DNA of 8,358 bases from Campylobacteraceae bacterium (GTDB lineage Bacteria; Campylobacterota; Campylobacteria; Campylobacterales; Sulfurospirillaceae). The stretch spans positions 7,780-16,137 of the forward strand of contig JAFLKZ010000085.1 in assembly GCA_019162915.1 (NCBI GenBank), in the 5' to 3' direction. Within the stretch, counting starts at the first letter, position 1. Every line of letters begins with the position of its first letter. The position numbers were made by a program, and so were the translations under genes. Below are positions 1-5,036 of the stretch, piece after piece. The notes under the pieces were generated by a model, which saw only the letters and a program-made list of their open reading frames with translations, was not told the origin of the DNA and ran no database searches.

Positions 1-109
1 TCACGACTTTACTATCAGCGGTGGAAATACCATCTGCAATAGCCTCATTATAAATCTTAATAATCTCAGGTAAATCTTCAATTGTGGCACATCTCAACTC
101 TTTAATCAT
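1..109 (-). CDS. GNAT-family N-acetyltransferase, N-terminal fragment (cut by window edge)
   Basis: Only the first 36 codons are present; the gene runs off the left edge. The visible N-terminus (MIKELRCATIEDLPEIIKIY, then NEAIADGISTADSKVV) has the beta1-alpha1 pattern of GNAT acetyltransferases, 'IR.AT..DL..I..IYN.A'. It most resembles the phosphinothricin/methionine-sulfoximine acetyltransferase group, which use acetyl-CoA to acetylate small amines. The acetyl-CoA-binding motif lies outside the window, so the substrate is unknown. An in-frame TAG sits directly before the ATG, so translation cannot begin further upstream. It lies 57 nt downstream of hypA on the same strand with no hairpin terminator between them, so it may be read through from the hyp operon, although a role in hydrogenase maturation is not expected. 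Confidence 0.75.
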   Translation of the reverse strand, partial: MIKELRCATIEDLPEIIKIYNEAIADGISTADSKVV

Positions 110-113
110 CTAT

Positions 114-146
114 TCAACCTATATATTGATATCCATCATTGTACAT
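114..146 (-). CDS. possible 10-codon mini-ORF between hypA and the acetyltransferase gene
   Basis: ATG to TGA encodes MYNDGYQYIG. It has a strong AAGGAG Shine-Dalgarno sequence (152-157) five nt upstream, better than the one visible for the acetyltransferase gene that begins 4 nt after its stop. It could be a coupling or leader peptide that delivers ribosomes to the next gene, or a chance ORF behind a relic ribosome-binding site. I recognise no homologue. Confidence 0.22.
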   Translation of the reverse strand: MYNDGYQYIG

Positions 147-166
147 AAGATCTCCTTTGCCGCACT

Positions 167-508
167 TTACTCCATCTCTAAACGCATTAAATACATCTCT
201 TCACCATCAATTACGGTAACATCATTACCTTTACATGTAGGACATTCAAACTCATTTTTTTTGAGTGTTGATTGCGTGTTGCAAGTATGACACTGTATAA
301 CAAGATCTTGCAAATGAAGGACAAACTCAGCCCCATCACAAATCGTTTGTTCTTTAAAAGTATCAAATGCAGTTTGCAACAAATGCGGCTCAACGCCACT
401 TAGTTTTCCTATTTTTACTTCAACTTTAGTGACTTTGGTAGCATCATTTTCTCTCGCATTTTTTTCACACAAATCAAGCAATGAGGATACTATTGAAAAT
501 TCATGCAT
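167..508 (-). CDS. hypA: HypA, hydrogenase nickel-insertion metallochaperone
   Basis: HypA works with HypB to deliver Ni(II) to the hydrogenase large subunit in the cytoplasm. The 113-residue product has the usual family length. It begins MHEFSIV, placing the nickel ligand His2 (and Glu3) directly after Met1. The zinc site is two CxxC pairs, C73-H-T-C76 and C89-P-T-C92. A TTG two codons upstream could extend the ORF, but a start there would bury His2 and sits only 1 nt from the Shine-Dalgarno, so ATG at 508 is chosen. Its ATG overlaps the hypE stop by one base (TAATG), indicating translational coupling at the end of the hypBCDEA operon. No urease genes are visible, so hydrogenase is the likely client. 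Confidence 0.96.
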   Translation of the reverse strand: MHEFSIVSSLLDLCEKNARENDATKVTKVEVKIGKLSGVEPHLLQTAFDTFKEQTICDGAEFVLHLQDLVIQCHTCNTQSTLKKNEFECPTCKGNDVTVIDGEEMYLMRLEME

Positions 509-1512
509 TAACAAATCCTTGGAAGTAATTCACCCTTAGGTGGTTCTAAAAATCGTTTTGATTTCCATGGTGTGGAAAGTACTACTTTACCTGGATACTT
601 TTGACTGACTACCCCGATAATAGAAACTTTTTGAGTCTCTTCAAATGTTTGTAAAATAGCTAATGTTTTTTCTTCTTCCCCTGCTTCAACGCATAACACC
701 ATTGTGCCCTCATTGGCAAATTCATACGGTTCAAATCCTAAAAGTTCACATACACCTTTGACTTCACTTGCCACAGGAATTTTTATTTCATCTACTTCAA
801 TACACACTTTTGATGTTTCAGCCCATTCATTTAAAACAGCACTTAAACCACCTCTTGTCGCATCACGAAGTGCTCTTACTTTAATGCCTGCTTGAAGAAG
901 TGCTTCAACAGGTTTCCACAGCGATGCACAATCCGTTTTAAGTTCACTTTCTAGTTCTATATCTTCTCGTTTTGCAAGGATACATGCACCATGATTGCCC
1001 ACTTCATTGGAAACAAGAATCACATTGCCCTCAACAAGATTATGGGCAGAGATACCATCATAGACTATCTCACCAATACCTGAAGTGTTAATAAAAAGTC
1101 CATCAACACCACCTTTGGGAACAACTTTAGTATCTCCCGCAACAATTTTTACACCACTTTTGGTCATTTCATCACGCATTGAAATAACGATTTGCTCTAA
1201 GCTATCGTATAAAAATCCCTCTTCTATCATAAAAGAGCATGTTAAATATTTTGGTTTTGCCCCCATCATCACAAGGTCATTAACCGTTCCTGCAATGGCT
1301 AGTTTTCCTATATTCCCACCATTAAAAAAAAGAGGTGTCACCGTAAAAGAATCTGTTGTAAAAGCAATTTTACAACTCTCCATGACTAAACTTGCGGCGT
1401 CTTCCATCTTCAGTAAAATCTCATTGTCAAAATGTTTAAAGAACAACTCTTTGACTAAACTTTGTGTCTCTTCGCCACCGCCACCGTGAGAAAGGAGTAT
1501 CTTTCTACTCAT
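508..1512 (-). CDS. hypE: HypE, thiocarboxamide dehydratase for the cyanide ligand
   Basis: HypE accepts a carbamoyl group from HypF on its C-terminal cysteine and dehydrates it with ATP to a thiocyanate, then gives CN to iron on HypC-HypD. The 334-residue protein has the PurM/AIRS-like order: a glycine-rich N-terminus (HGGGGEE, 9-15), TTDSFTV (52-58), then GGNIGKLAIAGTVNDLVMMG (65-84) at the ATP and dimer region. It ends in PRIC with Cys334 as the very last residue, as needed for catalysis. The start overlaps the hypD stop by 4 nt (ATGA) and has an AAAGGTGG ribosome-binding site within hypD. Length and motifs are complete, with no sign of damage. Confidence 0.97.
   Translation of the reverse strand: MSRKILLSHGGGGEETQSLVKELFFKHFDNEILLKMEDAASLVMESCKIAFTTDSFTVTPLFFNGGNIGKLAIAGTVNDLVMMGAKPKYLTCSFMIEEGFLYDSLEQIVISMRDEMTKSGVKIVAGDTKVVPKGGVDGLFINTSGIGEIVYDGISAHNLVEGNVILVSNEVGNHGACILAKREDIELESELKTDCASLWKPVEALLQAGIKVRALRDATRGGLSAVLNEWAETSKVCIEVDEIKIPVASEVKGVCELLGFEPYEFANEGTMVLCVEAGEEEKTLAILQTFEETQKVSIIGVVSQKYPGKVVLSTPWKSKRFLEPPKGELLPRIC
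516..520 (-). promoter_or_regulatory. hypA ribosome-binding site
   Basis: AAGGA lies 7 nt before the ATG at 508, inside the last codons of hypE. The spacing fits ATG508 and rules against the TTG at 514, only 1 nt away. This agrees with the requirement for His at position 2. Confidence 0.7.
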
Positions 1513-2633
1513 ACCAAACCACCTTTGATAGATAATTTTCCATATTTAAAATAAGCCGAACATGCACCCTCACTTGAAACCATACAAGAACCCATAGGAT
1601 TTGTTGGAGTACAAGCTTTTCCAAAAACTTTACAATCAAATGGTTTGGCTTTCCCTTTTAAAATATCTCCACAAATACACATTTTATGGTCATCTAACTC
1701 AATAGTAGGAAGGATATCTTTAAACTCCACTTCTGCATCAAGCGCTGAAAACTCATCTCTAAGCTTGAGTGCACTCAATGGAATATCGCCAATTCCACGC
1801 CATCTAAAATGACTTCTTCTCTCCATGTATGTATCAACTAATGCTTGTGCTTTAAGGTTTCCTTCTCTTGAAACAGCTCGTGCATATTCATTTTCAACAA
1901 AACTTTTTCCAGCGTTGATTTGTCGTACTATTCGAAGTACAGACTCCATCACATCTGTTGGTTCAAAGCCTGAAACAACAACAGGTGTTCCATACTTCGC
2001 AGCAATAGGCTCATAAATCTTATATCCCGAAATAACACTCACATGAGATGGTCCTAAAAAAGCATCGATTTTAGCATCACCACAAGACATAATAGCTTCA
2101 ACTGCTTCAGGAACAGTGACATGATTAATATGAAAATAAATATTTTTTATATTTTGCTCTATGGCACTTTTGACTAAAACAGCCGTCATTGGCGTTGTTG
2201 TTTCAAATCCTATGGCAAAAAAGATGACATTTTTATCAGGGTTTTCTTTAGCAATTTTAAGGACATCAAGCGGAGAATATAAAGAACGTATATCTTTCCC
2301 ATCAGCTCTAAGTTTTTGTAAAGACGTTTTACTACCAGGAACACGTATCATATCGCCCAGTGTTGCTAAAATAGTATTGGGTATACTGGCGAGTGCTATG
2401 GCATGGTCTATACGCTCTTTAGGCATAATGCACACAGGACATCCAGGACCATGTATAAATTCTATATTATCAGGGAGTAGTTGTGTTAGTCCAAACTTCA
2501 TGATAGTATGGGTATGTCCACCACACACTTCCATAATGTTGATTTTACGAACACACTCTTTTTTGATAATCAAAGCAAGTGCTTTCATATGTTCGGGATC
2601 ACGAAATCCTTCTATTAAATCAACGGTTGGCAT
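1509..2633 (-). CDS. hypD: HypD, Fe-S scaffold protein for Fe(CN)2CO assembly
   Basis: HypD, with HypC, holds the iron to which CN and CO are added before transfer to the hydrogenase large subunit. The 374-residue product has the full family signature: EVCGGHTH with C37, and GPGCPVC with C65 and C68. These match E. coli Cys41, Cys69 and Cys72 with a constant 4-residue offset. The C-terminal cysteine-rich part (C319, C321, C334, C341, C350, C358) contains the [4Fe-4S] ligands. GFETTTP and GPSHVSVISGY are further conserved stretches. The start overlaps the hypC end by 14 nt and only a weak purine-rich ribosome-binding site is visible, so translation is probably coupled to hypC. Confidence 0.98.
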   Translation of the reverse strand: MPTVDLIEGFRDPEHMKALALIIKKECVRKINIMEVCGGHTHTIMKFGLTQLLPDNIEFIHGPGCPVCIMPKERIDHAIALASIPNTILATLGDMIRVPGSKTSLQKLRADGKDIRSLYSPLDVLKIAKENPDKNVIFFAIGFETTTPMTAVLVKSAIEQNIKNIYFHINHVTVPEAVEAIMSCGDAKIDAFLGPSHVSVISGYKIYEPIAAKYGTPVVVSGFEPTDVMESVLRIVRQINAGKSFVENEYARAVSREGNLKAQALVDTYMERRSHFRWRGIGDIPLSALKLRDEFSALDAEVEFKDILPTIELDDHKMCICGDILKGKAKPFDCKVFGKACTPTNPMGSCMVSSEGACSAYFKYGKLSIKGGLV

Positions 2634-2895
2634 AATTCATATTCCCATCTTCATCATCAATCTCACCATTATTCATCGCTTCAACGATTTCATTGTACGT
2701 ATCAATACTTATTTGAGCCTCTTCTTGGCTAATTTTATTCATAGCAAATCCAACGTGAATGAGAACATAGTCTCCCACTTCAACTTTCTCAGCAATTAAA
2801 TCAAGGGTTACTTTTCTTCGTACACCCATTGTATCAACCGTTGCCATATTTTCTTCATCAATTTCTACTACTCTTGAGGGGATAGATAAACACAT
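2620..2895 (-). CDS. hypC: HypC, hydrogenase maturation chaperone
   Basis: HypC is a small OB-fold chaperone that binds HypD and later the hydrogenase large-subunit precursor, shuttling the Fe(CN)2CO group. The product begins MCLSIPSRV, so the essential Cys2 is in place after removal of Met1. VGDYVLIHVGFAM is the conserved core strand pair. At 91 residues it is within the family range, with a slightly long acidic and Asn-rich tail. Its AAGGA ribosome-binding site (2902-2906) overlaps the hypB stop codon (TAAGGA), leaving only 9 nt between the genes. Its last codons overlap hypD, as expected for partners made in equal amounts. Confidence 0.97.
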   Translation of the reverse strand: MCLSIPSRVVEIDEENMATVDTMGVRRKVTLDLIAEKVEVGDYVLIHVGFAMNKISQEEAQISIDTYNEIVEAMNNGEIDDEDGNMNYANR

Positions 2896-2904
2896 GGTAT
2901 TTCC

Positions 2905-3732
2905 TTATCTTAATGCTTTTTTCATTTTGAGGTAATTAACCCATTGGTCTATTCCCTTGCCAGACTTACTATCTATCTCAATCACATCCACTTTAGGGTT
3001 TAGTTTCCTTGCCTCTCTCACAGCTTTTTCAATACTAAAATCAAAATAAGGTAATAAATCACACTTGGTAATCAACAAAAGATCGGCAGTTCTAAACATA
3101 ACAGGATATTTGGCAGGTTTATCATCACCCTCAGGAACAGAAAGCAATACCACATTAAAATGTGTACCTACATCATAACTTGCAGGGCAAACAAGATTGC
3201 CAACATTTTCAACAAAAACAACATCTAGTCCTTCGATTGGTAAATGATGTAACCCTTCATGAACCATAAAAGCATCTAAATGACACGCTTGTCCCGTAGA
3301 TATCTGATGAGCAGGTGCCCCTTTAGCGATAATGCGATCAGCATCTTGATTGGTTTCTAAATCACCCTCTATAACGGCTAATTTAAGAGCTTTTGTATCG
3401 ATGGTGGCTTCAAGCAGGGTTGTTTTTCCACTCCCAGGGCTACTCATAAGATTAACCGCTAAAACGCCATACTCACCAAAGTGTTCACGATTGTGACTTG
3501 CTTGGGTATCGTTGGCATCAAGTATTTTAGTAATAACATCGATTGTTTTTTTATCGTTTAATTGTGGATTAGCATGGTGATCATGTTGATGTGCATTGGG
3601 ATGGTTATGCTCAGCATGGTCATGATGATTATGGTTGTGTGAATGGGTATGTCCATCATGAGAATGCTCATGCGCATGTGCTTTCTCTTTTGCTTGTCCA
3701 TAGCTGATTGAACAGCCGCAATCTTTACACAT
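2905..3732 (-). CDS. hypB: HypB, nickel-binding GTPase of hydrogenase maturation
   Basis: HypB is a GTPase that supplies nickel to HypA and the hydrogenase. The 275-residue protein starts with the high-affinity nickel motif MCKDCGC (C2, C5, C7). A histidine-rich segment follows with 17 His in residues 19-53 (DNA about 3574-3678), typical of HypB forms that also store nickel. The G domain shows the P-loop SPGSGKTT (98-105), EGDLETNQDADR (122-133), the metal-site residues C150-H151 and C182 (NVGNLVCP), and TKCD (222-225) as the guanine-specificity motif. It is the first gene of the hypBCDEA operon, with AGGAG 6 nt before the ATG and a TATAAT promoter about 30 nt upstream. A nickel-dependent response through the nearby NikR is plausible but unproven. 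Confidence 0.97.
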   Translation of the reverse strand: MCKDCGCSISYGQAKEKAHAHEHSHDGHTHSHNHNHHDHAEHNHPNAHQHDHHANPQLNDKKTIDVITKILDANDTQASHNREHFGEYGVLAVNLMSSPGSGKTTLLEATIDTKALKLAVIEGDLETNQDADRIIAKGAPAHQISTGQACHLDAFMVHEGLHHLPIEGLDVVFVENVGNLVCPASYDVGTHFNVVLLSVPEGDDKPAKYPVMFRTADLLLITKCDLLPYFDFSIEKAVREARKLNPKVDVIEIDSKSGKGIDQWVNYLKMKKALR

Positions 3733-3761
3733 AGTTAACTCCTAATACTTTTATTTTGCTC

Positions 3762-3767
3762 TATTAT
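3762..3767 (+). promoter_or_regulatory. possible divergent -10 box for the transposase-like gene
   Basis: The plus strand reads TATTAT within the palindrome CTATTATAG (3761-3769), so it occupies almost the same bases as the hypB -10 box. If used, the plus transcript has a leader of about 60 nt that includes the repeats listed below. No -35 box is evident, and another start closer to the gene is possible. Confidence 0.28.
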
Positions 3768-3768
3768 A
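3763..3768 (-). promoter_or_regulatory. -10 box of the hypBCDEA promoter
   Basis: The minus strand reads a perfect TATAAT preceded by a T-rich stretch, the usual form of housekeeping promoters in Campylobacterota, where the -35 box is weak. Transcription would begin near 3756-3757, giving a leader of about 24 nt that contains the AGGAG of hypB. No convincing -35 or sigma-54 element is present. Confidence 0.6.
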
Positions 3769-3770
3769 GG

Positions 3771-3804
3771 AAAAGCATTTAAAGAGTAGCTAAAAAAAGC
3801 ATTT
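3771..3804. repeat. direct repeat AAAAGCATTT (two copies) in the hypB/transposase-like intergenic region
   Basis: AAAAGCATTT occurs at 3771-3780 and 3795-3804, 24 bp apart start to start. The second copy sits in an imperfect inverted repeat (3790-3810, CTAA...TTAG outer ends). They lie upstream of the hypB -10 box and in the presumed leader of the plus-strand gene. This could be a regulator site or simple AT-rich repetition. Confidence 0.35.
3777..3789 (+). repeat. 13-bp repeat ATTTAAAGAGTAG, copy 1 (upstream of the transposase-like gene)
   Basis: ATTTAAAGAGTAG ends 43 nt before the ATG of the plus-strand gene. The same 13 bp occurs on the opposite strand at 5007-5019, 41 nt before nikR. The matched distance suggests a shared promoter or operator element; the inverted arrangement also allows relic ends of a mobile unit. 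Confidence 0.55.
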
Positions 3805-3832
3805 TCTTAGTTACTTTTAGGAAAAATAGCGT

Positions 3833-4525
3833 ATGAAAAATTTGACTCTTACTACGTGTATTTTTTGTGACTCAACAAAACTTTATTGTGTTAGCAAAAC
3901 GCAATGGCAATGTGCTACATGTAAACGAAAATTTAGCCATAAAAAGTTTCTTCAAGATATCCTTGTTTTGAATTATTTTATTGACAATATAAGTGCAAAA
4001 GAGTGTAGTGAGCATTTAAAATTGAATTATATCACCATTCAAAAAATTTATACAAAAGCTAGAATTCTCATTATCGGATATATCGAAAAATTCTATTTAA
4101 ATCAAGAAAAAAATTTCTCGCAATATGATGAATATTACTTTTTACCAGCTAACAAAAGAGGAAATATAAAATATCTTTTTGATGCTATCGGTATTTTGGG
4201 CATGAGTTATGGTGATTTTATCTACACGCTTTTGCTACCAGATCAATTTTCACATCTTAAGAAATTTTCACTTGATAATGTGGATGCTCAAATGTATAAA
4301 GAGGAATATTCAAAATACCTTAGCCAACATAAAGTAGCGCATTATGAAACTTTTGAAAATCGTCTTGGTCAATTTTGGGACTCATTAGAAATATTTATGT
4401 TACATTTTAAGGGAGTAAGTAAAATAAAGTTTATTTATTATCTTAAAGAGGCAGAATTTAAGTTTAACCATACAAAAAAAGAGCAACAAAGTATTTTATG
4501 GCAACTTTGGAAAGAAAACATGTAG
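3833..4525 (+). CDS. IS1595-type transposase-like protein with altered DDE residues; possible domesticated regulator
   Basis: The 230-residue protein has a zinc ribbon (C9xxC12 and C27xxC30, with WQC..C...FS), then a helix-turn-helix-like segment (about 53-77, AKECSEHLKLNYITIQKIY). A region with the IS1595/IS1016 transposase pattern follows: QYDEYYF (97-103) for the first Asp, FDAIGILG...IYTLLLPD (116-137), MYKEEYSKY (154-162), and FWDSLEIF..HFKGVSK..FIYYLKEAEFKFNH (181-213). D99 is kept, but the second Asp appears to be Glu (E157) and the Glu of the usual 'GIE.FW' appears to be Gly (G179), with a short deletion before it. It is therefore full-length but probably unable to transpose; DNA binding may remain. 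No standard insertion-sequence ends or target duplication are seen. An in-frame TAG just upstream fixes the ATG; AGGAA lies 9 nt before it. Its role is unknown, and its place in a hyp/nikR locus suggests regulation. Confidence 0.75.
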   Translation: MKNLTLTTCIFCDSTKLYCVSKTQWQCATCKRKFSHKKFLQDILVLNYFIDNISAKECSEHLKLNYITIQKIYTKARILIIGYIEKFYLNQEKNFSQYDEYYFLPANKRGNIKYLFDAIGILGMSYGDFIYTLLLPDQFSHLKKFSLDNVDAQMYKEEYSKYLSQHKVAHYETFENRLGQFWDSLEIFMLHFKGVSKIKFIYYLKEAEFKFNHTKKEQQSILWQLWKENM

Positions 4526-4543
4526 GATTTCTACCCTACATGT
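4518..4543. terminator. shared hairpin terminator between the transposase-like gene and nikR
   Basis: ACATGTAGG (4518-4526) and CCTACATGT (4535-4543) form a perfect 9-bp stem with an 8-nt loop. On the minus strand, nikR's direction, it is followed by TTTTCTTTCC, a fair U-tract. On the plus strand TTTT follows after a short gap, so termination is probably weaker. The TAG stop of the plus-strand gene lies inside the stem. Confidence 0.65.
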
Positions 4544-4551
4544 AAACACTT

Positions 4552-4965
4552 TTATGACGCGGGAATGGAAGCTTCTACGAGTTTAGAGAACTTTACACCT
4601 TTAAGACCGCCTATTTTTTGAGCAAAATCTTTAATCTTAGAAACTTTACCGATAACCATAACTGTCTCAAGACAGTTTTCATGGTCAACATGAACATGCG
4701 TATTACACATAATTTTTATCTTTGCATCATGTTGTATTTCTAAAATCTTTTGTACTAATTCATTTTGATGATGGGTATAAATCATCGTTAAAACGCCTAT
4801 TACTTCACTATCATCACCTTGCCAATTATCTTTAACAATTTTTTCTCGAATCAAATCTCTGGTAAATTCACTTCTCGATGCATACCCTTGTGTTTCAACT
4901 TTTTTGTCTAATTCTTCTAAAAGTTTTTCTGGCAAAGAGACACTAAAGCGAATAATCTTATCCAT
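4552..4965 (-). CDS. nikR: NikR, nickel-responsive transcriptional regulator
   Basis: NikR is a ribbon-helix-helix DNA-binding protein that binds Ni(II) through its ACT-like C-terminal domain and controls nickel uptake and nickel-enzyme genes. The 137-residue product has the RHH domain (RFSVSLPEKLLEELD, 6-20; SRSEFTRDLI, 30-39). The complete nickel site is H79, H90, H92 and C98 within QHDAKI...NTHVHVDHENCLE, matching E. coli His76, His87, His89 and Cys95 with a constant 3-residue offset. It lies 71 nt downstream of hypF on the same strand, with its own likely promoter and a dyad resembling an operator. AAGGA sits 6 nt before the ATG. Likely targets are itself, the hyp genes or nickel transporters elsewhere; the target list is inference. 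Confidence 0.96.
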   Translation of the reverse strand: MDKIIRFSVSLPEKLLEELDKKVETQGYASRSEFTRDLIREKIVKDNWQGDDSEVIGVLTMIYTHHQNELVQKILEIQHDAKIKIMCNTHVHVDHENCLETVMVIGKVSKIKDFAQKIGGLKGVKFSKLVEASIPAS

Positions 4966-4977
4966 GGCTCATCCTTT

Positions 4978-5010
4978 GTAGTATATTTTGAACTATTTTA
5001 ATGATACTAC
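4978..5010. promoter_or_regulatory. candidate NikR operator (dyad) upstream of nikR
   Basis: GTAGTAT (4978-4984) and ATACTAC (5004-5010) are perfect 7-bp inverted arms separated by 19 bp. The inner GTAT-N19-ATAC differs by one base in spacing from the E. coli NikR operator GTATGA-N16-TCATAC (GTAT-N20-ATAC). The dyad covers the presumed nikR -10 box and lies 13 nt before its start codon, so autoregulation is plausible. Another regulator cannot be excluded. Confidence 0.45.
4995..5000 (-). promoter_or_regulatory. possible -10 box of nikR
   Basis: The minus strand reads TAAAAT between the two arms of the dyad, giving a leader of about 20 nt that includes the AAAGGA of nikR. TATACT (4980-4985) is a better hexamer but would start transcription inside the ribosome-binding site. 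No terminator is seen after hypF, so nikR could also be read from the hypF transcript. Confidence 0.35.
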
Positions 5011-5019
5011 TCTTTAAAT
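5007..5019 (-). repeat. 13-bp repeat ATTTAAAGAGTAG, copy 2 (upstream of nikR)
   Basis: On the minus strand this is identical to 3777-3789. It ends 41 nt before the nikR ATG and its last four bases form part of the right arm of the nikR dyad. It lies 17 nt beyond the end of hypF. Together the two copies bracket the transposase-like/nikR pair as inverted repeats. Confidence 0.55.
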
Positions 5020-5036
5020 ATGTCGAAATATAATGA

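Noticed and set aside
110..166. Terminator after hypA
   Set aside because: No stem with a U-tract can be drawn; the stretch instead holds a ribosome-binding site and the mini-ORF.
509..514. TTG start extending HypA by two residues
   Set aside because: It would displace the nickel ligand His2 and lies only 1 nt from the AAGGA site; ATG at 508 fits both the spacing and the family N-terminus.
1085..1489. Plus-strand open frame of 134 codons antisense to hypE
   Set aside because: It mirrors the hypE codons and has no ribosome-binding site or family resemblance.
2161..2799. Plus-strand open frame of 212 codons antisense to hypD and hypC
   Set aside because: It lies wholly opposite two conserved, motif-complete genes, has no recognisable domain and reads as low-complexity hydrophobic residues; it is a shadow of the real coding frames.
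3574..3678. CAT-rich low-complexity stretch that looks like a short tandem repeat
   Set aside because: It encodes the histidine-rich nickel-binding segment of HypB in frame; there is no CRISPR-like or regular unit length.
3733..3832. Sigma-54 promoter or a riboswitch upstream of hypB
   Set aside because: No TGGCAC-N5-TTGC-like element is present, and the leader of about 24 nt is too short for a riboswitch such as the NiCo type.
3777..5019. A complete, active insertion sequence or composite transposon
   Set aside because: The 13-bp repeats lack the expected IS1595 end sequence and flanking target duplication, and the transposase active site appears changed; only a relic or regulatory reading remains tenable.
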